DNA of 37,384 bases. It comes from Chloroflexota bacterium. GTDB lineage: Bacteria > Chloroflexota > Anaerolineae > Aggregatilineales > Phototrophicaceae. Numbering within the stretch: position 1 is the first letter of the stretch; each line of letters opens with the position of its first letter. The DNA lies in the NCBI GenBank assembly GCA_026706455.1, contig JAPOYS010000094.1, forward strand, positions 1 to 37,384. Reading direction: 5' to 3'. The position numbers were made by a program, and so were the translations under genes. Shown piece by piece: positions 25,199 to 34,045 of the stretch. The notes under the pieces are model-generated. The model saw only the letters and a program-made list of their open reading frames with translations, did no database searches and was not told where the DNA came from.

Positions 25199-26239
25199 CT
25201 ACAATTCAAGCCGGCCGCCGGAATGCAGCAGGCTTTCGAAACGGTCATACGTTTCCGACTTCGCGTCAAATACATAATTCGGGGCTGTGACAATGATGTC
25301 CGTTCCGCCCAGGGCGCGCAGATGCTGCATCGTCTTGTGGATCAGATCTGAGCGCACGAGCAGATTTGTCTCGAACCAGTTTTGTCGCGAACCCGGCGGG
25401 CTGGCGACGGCGACAACGCCCGGACCCTTGCTGCCGCTCAGCGCTTGATTCGCCAGTATGCGCTGCTGCACATCGCTCACCGATTCGCCGGCAATATTGG
25501 CGCGCAGAGAAACATACTGGCGGGCACGCCGATGCGCTTCGATCAGTTCCAGCAATTCACGCAAGGTTTCGACCTTGGCCGGCGAGCGGCGCAGCGCCCG
25601 GCGACTGCCGATCAAGACCGCCTCTGACGCAATGATCGTGCCGCCGCCTACGGGCCGCAGATGATTCTCGCGCAAGGTCGTGCCCGTCTCCGACAGATCG
25701 GCGATCATGTCAGCGTAGCCCATGCGCGGCGCCGCTTCCATGGCGCCCTCGGCGCGCACCAGCAGAAAATGTGAAATGCCTTGCCGATACAGAAAACTCT
25801 TGACCAGGTTGCTGTATTTCGTCGCGATGCGGAGCTGGATGCCGCGCTCCTGATAACGCAGACTCAGGTCGGCCACGTCGGCGATCGAGGTTACGTCAAT
25901 CCAGGAGTCGGGCGCGGCCAGCAGCAACTCGCATTTGCCGAATCCGAGCCGGTCGATCACCATGACGTCAGTAGAATCTTCGCTGTGCTCCAAAACAATA
26001 TCCAAGCCGGTAACGCCGATATCAGCGCGGCCCTCTTCCACCTTGCTGAGGATATCGCGGGGCCGCTGATATACGACCTCCGAGCGCGGCAGGCTGGGAA
26101 TCGTCGCCGAATACTGCCTGCGATTCGGCTTGTAGATCTGCAAGCCGGCCCGGCCGAAGAAGGTATCAGCCGCATCCCCAAGTTGACCTTTGCTCGGCAG
26201 CGCTATGATCAGATTCTCCGTAGTCCTGGCGCTACTCAT
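25199..26239 (-). CDS. hisG: ATP phosphoribosyltransferase, long form
   Basis: It catalyses the first step of histidine synthesis, joining ATP and PRPP. Seen are IIALPSKGQL, the RPRDILSKVEEGRADIGVTGLDIV block, and the PRPP-site region EAAPRMGYADMIADLSETGTTLREN. A C-terminal regulatory HisG_C domain follows (ANIAGESVSDVQQRIL to LRALGGTDIIVTAPNYVFD), whose pattern is closer to the plant/yeast long form than to E. coli. At 346 aa it needs no HisZ by family rule, yet a HisRS-like gene overlaps it by 8 nt upstream. The ATG at 26239 is chosen at that overlap (ATGAGTAG); a longer frame lies inside the upstream gene. Confidence 0.93.
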   Translation of the reverse strand: MSSARTTENLIIALPSKGQLGDAADTFFGRAGLQIYKPNRRQYSATIPSLPRSEVVYQRPRDILSKVEEGRADIGVTGLDIVLEHSEDSTDVMVIDRLGFGKCELLLAAPDSWIDVTSIADVADLSLRYQERGIQLRIATKYSNLVKSFLYRQGISHFLLVRAEGAMEAAPRMGYADMIADLSETGTTLRENHLRPVGGGTIIASEAVLIGSRRALRRSPAKVETLRELLELIEAHRRARQYVSLRANIAGESVSDVQQRILANQALSGSKGPGVVAVASPPGSRQNWFETNLLVRSDLIHKTMQHLRALGGTDIIVTAPNYVFDAKSETYDRFESLLHSGGRLEL

Positions 26240-27782
26240 CAGCCTGCATTCGCTCCTTGACCCGGCTCGGCAGCTCCTGATTAGCCACCTGCCATTCTTC
26301 ATGGCTACGCATATCGCGCAGAATGACCGATTGGCCTTCGCGCTCCGACTCGCCAATGATGACCACCAGCGGGGCGCTCTTGCGATCAGCCTGCTTCAAT
26401 CGGCGACGCAGGCTGCGCCCGCCGATGCTCACTTCCACCGCCGCATCGCGCGCGCGCAATTCCTCGGCGATGCGCAAGCTCGCCGCCACGTCAGCATCGG
26501 TGATCGGTATCACATAGACATCGGGACCAGCAAAGGCGGCGGCCTCGGAAGACAGGAGCCCGGCGACGCGCTCGACGCCATAGGCGAATCCGGCCGCTGG
26601 GGTGGGCGCGCCGCCACCCAAAATGCTGACTAGACTGTCGTAGCGCCCGCCGCCGCAAACTTGAATCGTTTCGCCGACCGCGGGCCTACAATGGATTTCA
26701 AAAATCAAGCCCGTGTAGTAGTGCAAGCCGCGATTCAAGCCGAAGTCCAGCTCGACCTGCCCAGCGAGCGGACCGTAATCAGCCAGGCATGCCAGCGACT
26801 GTTCCAGATGGCCGATCGGATTCCGTTCGAGATCGTATTCAGCCGCCAGCGCGCGCGCCAAGGGCAGGACTTCAGCCGGCGAACCGCGCAGTTTCCCGAG
26901 CCGTTCCATATAAGCCAGGGCGAGCCGCAGCTTGGGCGCCTGCTCGTCTTCACGGATCTTATGGAGCAGGCGGTCGATGACTTCGTCCTCGTCGCGATTG
27001 CTTTCAATCCGGATATTCAGGCTATGCAGGAAGTCTGATATGGCGCGCCGCGCTTCGCCGTCGCTCATCTCGCGCAGCGCTTTGATCAGCTCCTGGCTCC
27101 CAGATTCAGCCGCCGGGTCCGGTTTCGCCTCAGGCTCGACATCATGTTCAAACTCGGGAAAGAGCATCCGCAGCGACGCAATGACTTGCGACAAGCCCCG
27201 CTTGCGCAGATTCTCCATGTTGCGCAGCAAGTGATTGAGCAGCTGCTTGCGCAGACCCAGCTTTTGCAAATAGCCTTCCAGCAATGTCGCATGGCCGATG
27301 ACGAGCTTATAATCGCTGAGGCCAACGCTTTCCAGACCGCTGCATGCCAGCTGCAGAACCTCGGCATCCGCTCGCGCGCCGCTTGCGCCTAATAGTTCCG
27401 CGCCCGCCATGGTGAATTGGCGATAACGGCTCTGCTGCGGCTTCTCATAACGAAAGACCGGTCCGCTGTATTGTATGCGCAAAGGCAACGGGGCATCCTG
27501 CATGTGATCAACATAGGCGCGCAACACCGAAGCGGTTATCTCCGGGCGCAAAGCGATGCGCCGATTCTTGAAGTTGAATTCAAAGAGACGCGCGCTGATT
27601 TCCTCGCCGGATTTCCGCAAATACAGCTCAGTGTTTTCCAGGATTGGCAAGTCGACCGGCGCATAACCGCGCAAGCGCAGATGCCGCTCGAGTGTACGCT
27701 CAACGCGCTGGCGCCGCGCATACTCGGCGCTCATTACATCGCGCATGCCGCGCAGGGCGCTGATTCTATCCGCAGTTGCCAT
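26232..27782 (-). CDS. HisRS-like protein (histidyl-tRNA synthetase or HisZ)
   Basis: A class II synthetase core. Seen are RGMRDVMSAEYARRQ, LRPEITASVLRAY, motif 2 SGPVFRYEKPQQSRYRQF, and the histidine signatures GLNRGLHYYTGLIFEI and CGGGRYDSLVSILGG, then motif 3 AAGFAYGVERV. A complete C-terminal anticodon-binding domain follows (about 425-505, DVYVIPITDADVAASLRIAEELR). HisZ normally lacks that domain, which favours a true HisRS. But the gene overlaps hisG, the GLDYY motif has His for Asp, and an insert of about 60 charged residues (about 215-290) lengthens it to 516 aa. The ATG at 27782 is preferred to a TTG at 27815. Which function holds depends on whether another hisS exists in the genome. 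Confidence 0.85.
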   Translation of the reverse strand: MATADRISALRGMRDVMSAEYARRQRVERTLERHLRLRGYAPVDLPILENTELYLRKSGEEISARLFEFNFKNRRIALRPEITASVLRAYVDHMQDAPLPLRIQYSGPVFRYEKPQQSRYRQFTMAGAELLGASGARADAEVLQLACSGLESVGLSDYKLVIGHATLLEGYLQKLGLRKQLLNHLLRNMENLRKRGLSQVIASLRMLFPEFEHDVEPEAKPDPAAESGSQELIKALREMSDGEARRAISDFLHSLNIRIESNRDEDEVIDRLLHKIREDEQAPKLRLALAYMERLGKLRGSPAEVLPLARALAAEYDLERNPIGHLEQSLACLADYGPLAGQVELDFGLNRGLHYYTGLIFEIHCRPAVGETIQVCGGGRYDSLVSILGGGAPTPAAGFAYGVERVAGLLSSEAAAFAGPDVYVIPITDADVAASLRIAEELRARDAAVEVSIGGRSLRRRLKQADRKSAPLVVIIGESEREGQSVILRDMRSHEEWQVANQELPSRVKERMQADE

Positions 27783-27878
27783 GACTCTTGGGCCGCCGCC
27801 AATCCTCGCAAGCAAATTGCTTCACGCAGCACAGGCTACCATTGAATTGCCTCAGGGCATAGAGCGCGCCGCGGTGGC

Positions 27879-28979
27879 TCAGTCCTGCAGCGCGATTTCG
27901 ACGCGAAGATCGGACGCGCCGTCCGTTATGAAGCCCATCAATCGCAAGCCTTCAGCCTCAATTGAATCGAGGGCGGCGCGCGACTGCGATCCAAAAAGCG
28001 TCACCAGCAGCGTCGCCCGCGTTTTGTCTCGCTCTACTTTCCATATCGCCCGTACAAACCCGTCAATGACGACTGTGCCCAGCACGCGCCCAGCCGAGAC
28101 AAAAACCTTCTTCCGGTGCGCTTCCGGCAGGATCCGGCCGCGATCCTTATGCGCAATCAGAATATTGTCATATTCGGGCAGGAAGCGTATCGGCGCCGCC
28201 GCGTCTTCGTCAATTATCGGCTGATCCGGCAGATCGTAGAGCCGCCGACCGTCAGCCGTGTCATAGCAGACGAGCGACTCCAGCTGCGGTTTCAAGCGAG
28301 ATTTCAAGCCCGTCATACCGGTCCATGTCTGGAAATCCATTACGTCGGCCGGTCCGAAAGCTCGAAGATAGCGTCGAAACAGCGAGCTCAAGTCCGACGG
28401 CGAAGCTGCGCCCAGCCAACTCTCCGCCGTCGTATATGTCGCGCGCGTTCCCACGCCCCAGGTTCCACTCGGCGGAACCTGAATCAGCGGCAGATAGCTG
28501 CGCACGGCATAAGCCATGGCTTGCTTGTCCGCATCCGGTTCATGTTCCTGCAGTTTGTCGCGCAGGGCGCCGATTGATGGCTGCTCGGCTTCGAGGTATG
28601 GTCTGGCGATTTCGACGAGTCGCGCAATGTCCAGCCCCTTCGCGCGCGCCCCGAAGAACGAGCGCAAGCCCCGCGCGAGCGCCGGCTGAATGATGGCTTG
28701 GAATTGCTGATGATCGGCGGCGCTGACCAAGTGCAAGGTCGAGCGCAGCCAGGGCGCCCGCGCCACCGCCCGCGTTTCCAGCGCCGCGCTGAGATACGAC
28801 TTGTCGAATCCGCGCAGGCGCGTCCACAAACCGATATAGGGCGGATTCGGAATCTGCGATTGCATGGCGACCAGGGCTTCGATCGCCGTCACGCAGTCGA
28901 GGCTTTGTCGCTCCAGCAGAAATTGCCGCGCGAGCAAGGTGCGATTCAGTTGACCAAGCGTTAGTTTCTGCGAGGGCAT
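27879..28979 (-). CDS. Winged-helix DNA-binding (AlkZ/YcaQ-like) protein
   Basis: A 366-aa member of the HTH_42 family that includes the DNA glycosylases AlkZ and YcaQ, which remove alkylated bases and unhook interstrand crosslinks. The family catalytic QxQ-type motif is seen in LVAMQSQIPNPPYIGLWTRL (about 37-56). LRSTLHLVSAADHQQF and the later RFLPEYDNILIAHKDR and GTVVIDGFVRAIWKVER segments also match. Activity as a glycosylase is an inference from the motif. The ATG at 28979 has GAAAG seven bases upstream; a GTG two codons earlier is possible. It lies downstream of the anti-sigma gene on the same strand, 144 nt away. Confidence 0.88.
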   Translation of the reverse strand: MPSQKLTLGQLNRTLLARQFLLERQSLDCVTAIEALVAMQSQIPNPPYIGLWTRLRGFDKSYLSAALETRAVARAPWLRSTLHLVSAADHQQFQAIIQPALARGLRSFFGARAKGLDIARLVEIARPYLEAEQPSIGALRDKLQEHEPDADKQAMAYAVRSYLPLIQVPPSGTWGVGTRATYTTAESWLGAASPSDLSSLFRRYLRAFGPADVMDFQTWTGMTGLKSRLKPQLESLVCYDTADGRRLYDLPDQPIIDEDAAAPIRFLPEYDNILIAHKDRGRILPEAHRKKVFVSAGRVLGTVVIDGFVRAIWKVERDKTRATLLVTLFGSQSRAALDSIEAEGLRLMGFITDGASDLRVEIALQD

Positions 28980-29123
28980 GTTCACGCTTTCGCGGACTCA
29001 TTGCCGGGTGAGCCTGGCTTTGCAGTATGGGATGCCCGGCAGTCACGACGAGCTTCAATCTCGGCGCGACGCAGCGGGCATAGGCGCTGCAACATTAGGC
29101 GAGCGATGTCGGGAAGCGCCTTC

Positions 29124-29507
29124 CTACAGGGGGGTGACGACCGCCTCTTCCTGGATTTCACCCGGCGGTTCCGAGCCAAAGATACGGCGCAGCACGAACA
29201 ACACGCAACCGAAGAATATCGCTAAGACGGCCGCGACCTGCACGCGCGCGGGCATCTGCCGAAAGCGACTTGGCAGCCCGGCATCGCGATCGAGCAAGTC
29301 GGCGCGCAGGCGATCGCTGAAGTCCGCGCTCGGCTCTTGCGGGACAAGAGAAGTTTGCAGCGCCTGTATGATGTTGACGTATTCATTGAGCTCGTCGGGC
29401 GGCGCATCGGCCTTCGCGATCAAAGACTCGACGCCATCACCGCTCTGCATGCTTGTCGTGATGACGTCGACCAACTCCTGCATCGGGACATCCGCGGATC
29501 TTGGCAT
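29124..29507 (-). CDS. Putative small membrane anti-sigma factor
   Basis: A 127-aa protein with an acidic/helical N-terminal cytoplasmic part (1-85) and one membrane segment (VQVAAVLAIFFGCVLFVLRRIFG, about 89-111), then only about 16 residues outside. It starts 7 nt after the ECF sigma gene, the usual place for its anti-sigma. No zinc-binding HxxxCxxC motif is present, and there is no extracytoplasmic sensor domain. If it is the anti-sigma, the signal must be sensed by the membrane part or by a partner. The assignment rests on position and topology, not on a recognised domain. Confidence 0.65.
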   Translation of the reverse strand: MPRSADVPMQELVDVITTSMQSGDGVESLIAKADAPPDELNEYVNIIQALQTSLVPQEPSADFSDRLRADLLDRDAGLPSRFRQMPARVQVAAVLAIFFGCVLFVLRRIFGSEPPGEIQEEAVVTPL

Positions 29508-29514
29508 ATTTGGA

Positions 29515-30129
29515 TTATCCCTCGCTTCCGTCCAGCCGCCGGTTGCGGTCGCTGGTCAGGTCGATCTCCATCTCTTCACGCAGCGCCAGGAGGGTGCGAT
29601 GATAAAGCGATTTGATGGCGCCTTCGGTCCGCCCCATGATTTCGCCTATTTCCGCGTTAGACATCTGCTCGACGAACTTGAGCAAGATTAACTGCTGCCG
29701 ATCATCCGGCAAGCGCCGCAGAGCCTGCATTAGCTGGTCTTGCTCCTCCCGTTCCTCCGTCAGGCGGTCCGGCGCGTCAGACTTAAGTGAATGCGCGACA
29801 TAGTCGTCCAAGGCAATGATCTTTCGGCGTCCCTGATCGCGATGCCAATTTGCGACCAGATTATGCGCGATGCGATAGAGCCAAGCCTGAAACGGCGCCC
29901 CCTTGTCGACATAAGCGCCAATATGCGACAAGGCGCGGAAAAAGACCTTTGCCGTCAAGTCTTCCGCGTCATGCGCGTTGCCCGTTCGATAATAGATGTA
30001 GCTGTAAATCTTCTGCATGAATCGCTCGTACAGCTCGCCGAAGGCTTCCATATCATCTTTCGCCAGCGCGACCAATTCTCTCTCATCAAGAGCCTGATAA
30101 TCCACGCGTTTGGCAAAAGGATTCCTCAT
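29515..30129 (-). CDS. ECF-type RNA polymerase sigma factor
   Basis: A 204-aa sigma-70 family factor with only regions 2 and 4. Region 2: DMEAFGELYERFMQKIYSYIYYRTGNAHDAEDLTAKVFFRAL split over 27-68, with the WLYRIAHNLVANWHRDQ promoter-melting part. Region 4: LRRLPDDRQQLILLKFVEQMSNAEIGEIMGRTEGAIKSLYHR (about 142-183) carries the helix-turn-helix. An acidic linker lies between. The downstream small membrane protein, 7 nt away, is its likely anti-sigma. Its target promoters are unknown, and no clear ECF promoter was recognised before it. Confidence 0.93.
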   Translation of the reverse strand: MRNPFAKRVDYQALDERELVALAKDDMEAFGELYERFMQKIYSYIYYRTGNAHDAEDLTAKVFFRALSHIGAYVDKGAPFQAWLYRIAHNLVANWHRDQGRRKIIALDDYVAHSLKSDAPDRLTEEREEQDQLMQALRRLPDDRQQLILLKFVEQMSNAEIGEIMGRTEGAIKSLYHRTLLALREEMEIDLTSDRNRRLDGSEG

Positions 30130-30195
30130 TCTGTATTGTCCTAAACCCGCCGCGCAAGGTCGGGTTACGCAACTCCCGCCAGCCTGATCACCGCT

Positions 30196-31113
30196 TCAAG
30201 AGGGCGAGACCAAAGCCCGCACTTCATCAAGATATGGCAGCGCCGACATGGTGCCTCGCCGCGTACAAGCCAAGCCCGCTGCCGCCGACGCGAATGCGAG
30301 CGTTTGCGCAGCTGGCCAACCGAGCGAGAGACCGCAACAGTAGGCGCCGACGAAGGCATCGCTCGCGCCGGTCGCGTCAATCACATCCAGGCTGAAGGCG
30401 GGCTGCTCGGTCTTCTCATGTTTCTGATACAAGGCGCTGCCAGCCGCGCCCAGCGTGAGCACGACGGTCCCAACCCCAAGCCGCAATAGTTCGCGCGCCA
30501 ACACATCCTCATCGTCGGTCACGTTATCCAATATAGTCTGCGCTTCCGCTCTATTGGGAATGATCACGTCAACCAGATGCAGGTAGTCGATGACGAAGGC
30601 GTCGCGCGTGAAAAATGGCGCCGGATTGAGTACGGTTGTGGCGCCGGCGCCCCGCCCCAGCTCGAGCGCGTACTGCACTTCCGTCTGCGGGATCTCAAAG
30701 TCGACCAGAAGAATATCATCGCTTCGCAAGTCAGCGAGCGCCTCATCGATTTGTTCGCGACTAACTTGGCGGCTGGCATCCGGCGCGCCGATAAAGCCAG
30801 GCTGGCTGTCCTTGACGACAATGCCGGCGATGCTCGTACTAGCGGATCTAAGCTGGCGAACGTGATCAGTATTGACGTCTTCTTTGCGCAAAGCCGATAG
30901 CATGGCGTCCCCGGGAGCGTCGTCCCCCACGCAGCCAATCAAACGGACATCTTCAGCGCCCAGCCGCCGCGCGGCCGTCGCCTGGTTCAGCGCCTTGCCG
31001 CCGGGCGACAACGTGACCTGCGATGCGTGTACCGCTTTATTTGGCGCTACCCATTCGGGCACGTCAAAAACGATGTCATATACCAGCGCGCCGAGGACGA
31101 AGATTCGCGCCAC
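30196..31113 (-). CDS. PfkB/ribokinase-family carbohydrate kinase
   Basis: A 305-aa ATP-dependent sugar or nucleoside kinase. The N-terminal signature is in VTLSPGGKALNQATAARRLGAEDVRLIG split around residues 33-60. The C-terminal signature is DATGASDAFVGAY (about 250-262), with the catalytic Asp kept but Ser for Gly in GAGD. NRAEAQ and LTLGAAGSALY are also family features. The substrate is unknown. The GTG at 31113 is chosen because GAGAGGG stands 9 nt upstream; the frame continues to a TTG at 31143 that overlaps the likely promoter. It is divergent from the sugar ABC transporter, so a linked sugar pathway is possible. Confidence 0.9.
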   Translation of the reverse strand: MARIFVLGALVYDIVFDVPEWVAPNKAVHASQVTLSPGGKALNQATAARRLGAEDVRLIGCVGDDAPGDAMLSALRKEDVNTDHVRQLRSASTSIAGIVVKDSQPGFIGAPDASRQVSREQIDEALADLRSDDILLVDFEIPQTEVQYALELGRGAGATTVLNPAPFFTRDAFVIDYLHLVDVIIPNRAEAQTILDNVTDDEDVLARELLRLGVGTVVLTLGAAGSALYQKHEKTEQPAFSLDVIDATGASDAFVGAYCCGLSLGWPAAQTLAFASAAAGLACTRRGTMSALPYLDEVRALVSPS

Positions 31114-31149
31114 CCAGACCGTCCCTCTCTGATTGTTCAGCAATTCTTT

Positions 31150-31155
31150 ATTATA
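31150..31155 (-). promoter_or_regulatory. Perfect -10 box (TATAAT) for the PfkB kinase gene
   Basis: On the minus strand TATAAT lies 37 nt before the GTG start, leaving a leader of about 30 nt. The -35 region is weak (best near TTGTTC at a short distance), so the site is plausible rather than certain. Confidence 0.45.
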
Positions 31156-31305
31156 GCACGAGCGGCGAACAAGCTTGCCTTCACTTCAGCGCTAACGAAG
31201 ACCATGACAGACACATGCCAATACGGCGCAGCGGCTGAAAATGCTTTCGTGTTGCGCTGGCAAACGCTATACTTTGAGCGTCAATCCACAATCACTAGAG
31301 TGCCG

Positions 31306-32961
31306 ATGTCCACATTATCCGCGGTCAATCGCGCGCTAGCCACCCGCCGGGGCCGGCTGCTGCTGGAAAACCTGACGGCATACCTGTTCCTGGCGCCGGC
31401 CGGTCTGCTGATTCTGTTATTCGGCATCTTTCCCGTGGCTTTCGCCTTCTTCGTCAGTCTGCACCGCTGGCGGCGCTTCCCAGACCAATACGTTGGGCTG
31501 GCCAATTACGAAAAAGCGCTGGGAAACTTGGCGTATATACTCTTCTTCTGGCTGGCGCTGATTGCCTTCGTTGCAGCATTTTTGATGGGCAAGCGGCTGC
31601 TAAAGGCGCTGCGGCGATCCAACAGCGCCAGGCGATTCGCCAGCTTGCTCGCCGGCCTCGCTTGCGCTTACGCGAGCCTGCTCGCCATCGACTGGTTCTT
31701 CAAGCTGGTCCCCGTGATCATGCTGATTCCGCGCCAAGTGCGCCGCCAAAATACGACGCTCGCGCTTTTCATGGAAAAGCTCGGCGACAGCTTCACCAGT
31801 CCCGAGGTATGGGCGGCCGGCAATGCACTGCTCGGCGGAATGATCGTCGCCGGCATGGCGCTATCGCTGGTCGCCTGGCGCTTTCGCTACGCGCATAGCG
31901 GGCAAGTCATCGCCTTCAGCGCGATCACGACGCTGCTGGTTGGCGCTGGCGCATTCCTGCTCCAACTTACCGCTGTGGAAACGGAAGCGGCGATCGCGGC
32001 AGCGCGCGCGTCGGGCGAGTCGCTGCCAATCTGGTCGCAGCTTGTTTTCATTAGCGCCGGCATCGCCTTGATCGCGGGCGCCTGGCAGGTGTTCCGGCGC
32101 GGCATAGGGAGCTACGACAATCGTCGATTTTTCCTGCTCATCGTCGGCGGGCTCATGCTCGCGGTGGGCGGATACTTGATAATGGCTGAGGCGCCGGCAG
32201 CTTTGGCGGCCGCCGATGACGACCTGCTGGCCGGCTTCTGGATTACGATCATGTACGCCATGGGCACCGTGCCCGTTCAGCTGTCGATCGGTCTGCTGCT
32301 CGCCTACCTGCTTTTCCAGCCGATTCGCTTTCGCGCCTTTTTCCGCATGGTCTACTTCATCCCCTATATCACGCCCTTCGTCGCCACGTCGATCGTCTTT
32401 CGCATCATCTTTGACGCCGGCCGGCACGCGCCCGCCAATCGAATGCTCAGCATCGTTGGCTTGGAGCCGCAGCGTTGGATTCTGGAACGATCGACGATTG
32501 GCGATTTGCTGGGCTTGCCCGACTTTCTGGCTGGACCCAGCCTGGCGCTAATCGTGATCATGATTTACTCGACCTGGACCTATATCGGTTACGACGCCGT
32601 GATCTTCCTGGCTGGCTTGGGCAATATCCCGGGCGAGTTGTACGAAGCGGCGCGGATTGACGGCGCCGGCGGCTGGCGCGTCTTCCGCCATATCACGCTT
32701 CCCCTGCTCTCGCCCACTGTGTTCTTTCTCTCGCTCGTGGCGATCATCGGCACCTTCCAAGCCTTCACCCAAATATGGATCCTGCGCACCGGCGCGGTCG
32801 GCAACCGCGTCAATACCGCCAGCGTCTACATCTTCGACGAGCTGCAAAACAGCAACCGCTACGGTTACGCCTCATCCATGGCTTTTGTTCTGTTTGCTCT
32901 GATTCTGCTGATGACGCTCTTCCAAAACCGCGTGATGGGGAGGCGCGTCTTTTATGGCTAG
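31306..32961 (+). CDS. Sugar ABC transporter permease (MalF-type) with large hydrophobic insert
   Basis: An inner-membrane permease of a carbohydrate importer. The first helix (about 24-50) and VGLANYEKALGN (63-74) are typical of MalF-type permeases. The transport core resumes at FWITIMYAMGTVPVQLSIGL (311-330) and carries the EAA loop ELYEAARIDGAGGWRVF (444-460). Between them, residues about 75-305 form an insert with about six hydrophobic segments (e.g. 77-95, 111-130, 173-192, 201-222, 244-262, 275-293). It raises the length to 551 aa against about 300 for the family. The ATG at 31306 opens the homologous region; the earlier in-frame extension overlaps the kinase gene. Its 3' end overlaps the second permease by 8 nt. 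Confidence 0.9.
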   Translation: MSTLSAVNRALATRRGRLLLENLTAYLFLAPAGLLILLFGIFPVAFAFFVSLHRWRRFPDQYVGLANYEKALGNLAYILFFWLALIAFVAAFLMGKRLLKALRRSNSARRFASLLAGLACAYASLLAIDWFFKLVPVIMLIPRQVRRQNTTLALFMEKLGDSFTSPEVWAAGNALLGGMIVAGMALSLVAWRFRYAHSGQVIAFSAITTLLVGAGAFLLQLTAVETEAAIAAARASGESLPIWSQLVFISAGIALIAGAWQVFRRGIGSYDNRRFFLLIVGGLMLAVGGYLIMAEAPAALAAADDDLLAGFWITIMYAMGTVPVQLSIGLLLAYLLFQPIRFRAFFRMVYFIPYITPFVATSIVFRIIFDAGRHAPANRMLSIVGLEPQRWILERSTIGDLLGLPDFLAGPSLALIVIMIYSTWTYIGYDAVIFLAGLGNIPGELYEAARIDGAGGWRVFRHITLPLLSPTVFFLSLVAIIGTFQAFTQIWILRTGAVGNRVNTASVYIFDELQNSNRYGYASSMAFVLFALILLMTLFQNRVMGRRVFYG

Positions 32962-33931
32962 CGACGCACGAGCCAGGCTCCCCAGCTTCAAGGACAAGCA
33001 GCCGCCTGAAGGTCCGCGCAAGGGGCTTTCCCTGAGCCGCATCGGCATTTACGCCGTCCTTTTCGCCGGCGTGCTCATCGCCATTGGTCCCTTCCTGTGG
33101 ATGATCAGCGCCTCTTTTATGACGATCAGCGAAGTGAACTTGACGCGCTTGCTGCCCGAGAAACTGCTGTGGGAGAATTACGCGACCGCCTTGCGCCGCG
33201 CCAACTTCTTCGATATCGAAATCGCAACCGACCCGCAGACCGGCGTCTTGCAGTCCCTGCAGGTCTCCGGCTATATCTGGAATAGCGTTCGCATCACGTT
33301 GATTACCGTGCTCGGTTCGCTAACGGTCTGCATCCCGGCGGCCTACGCCTTCGCCCGCATGAAGTTTGTCGGGCGTGATTTCCTCTTCGCGCTATTCCTG
33401 TCCACGATGATGATCCCGGGCATCGTCATGCTTATACCCCATCTATTGACGGTCATCTGGCTAGGTCGGCTCAGCGAAAGCTTGTTCGGTCCCGCCGGCG
33501 CCTGGTTCAACAACTGGCCCGCGCTGACCATTCCCTTCTTCGCCTCGGTGTTCAACATCTTTCTCCTGCGCCAGTTTTTCATCCAGATTCCGCTTGATCT
33601 ATGGGAAGCGGCCCGGATTGACGGCGCCGGGCATCCGCGCTTCCTGATCAGCGTCGTGCTGCCGCTGTCCAAAGCGCCCATCATGACCATCGTTACCCTG
33701 GGATTCATCGGCTCCTGGAATGCGCTCATGTGGCCCCTTCTGGTGACAATCAACGACGAGTGGCGCCCGATTGCGGTCGGCTTGTCAAACTTCGTCACAG
33801 CCGACACGCCGGGCGATTTGAACTTGCAGATGGCCGCTTCGGTGATCACGGTGATACCGATTCTGATCCTGTACTTTGTGGCGCAAAAGCAATTTACAGA
33901 AGGTATCGCCCAGACGGGCATCCGCGGTTAA
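32954..33931 (+). CDS. Sugar ABC transporter permease (MalG-type)
   Basis: The second permease of the importer, 325 aa. It has an N-terminal cytoplasmic stretch, then a first helix (about 30-55: IYAVLFAGVLIAIGPFLWMI). The BPD-transport core has SVRITLITVLGSLTVCIPAAYAFAR split over 113-137, the EAA loop DLWEAARIDGAGHPRFL and the C-terminal QKQFTEGIAQTGIRG, which is typical of MalG-type subunits. The start overlaps the preceding permease by 8 nt, so the two are coupled. A binding-protein gene follows; no ATPase gene is in the window, so a shared MsmK-type ATPase elsewhere is likely. Confidence 0.94.
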   Translation: MASDARARLPSFKDKQPPEGPRKGLSLSRIGIYAVLFAGVLIAIGPFLWMISASFMTISEVNLTRLLPEKLLWENYATALRRANFFDIEIATDPQTGVLQSLQVSGYIWNSVRITLITVLGSLTVCIPAAYAFARMKFVGRDFLFALFLSTMMIPGIVMLIPHLLTVIWLGRLSESLFGPAGAWFNNWPALTIPFFASVFNIFLLRQFFIQIPLDLWEAARIDGAGHPRFLISVVLPLSKAPIMTIVTLGFIGSWNALMWPLLVTINDEWRPIAVGLSNFVTADTPGDLNLQMAASVITVIPILILYFVAQKQFTEGIAQTGIRG

Positions 33932-34045
33932 AATGGAGGCCGCCATCGCGCTCGCGCGATAATCATGATCAGGCTGGATTCCCTACGGGGACTGTGGCAG
34001 CCGTTTCGGACTACGGTTCATTCAACTGAAGGAGCGAAAAATCCC

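Noticed and set aside
29003-29040. Possible hairpin GCCGGG/CCCGGC after the anti-sigma gene
   Set aside because: A 6-bp stem with a loop of 26 nt and no T-run; too weak to call.
30144-30166. Possible hairpin AACCCG/CGGGTT between the kinase and sigma genes
   Set aside because: A 6-bp stem with an 11-nt loop and only a short T-run on the minus strand; terminator or chance cannot be told apart.
31027-31305. In-frame extension of the first permease over the kinase gene start
   Set aside because: The permease homology begins at the ATG at 31306, and the extension overlaps the well-supported kinase gene and its promoter.
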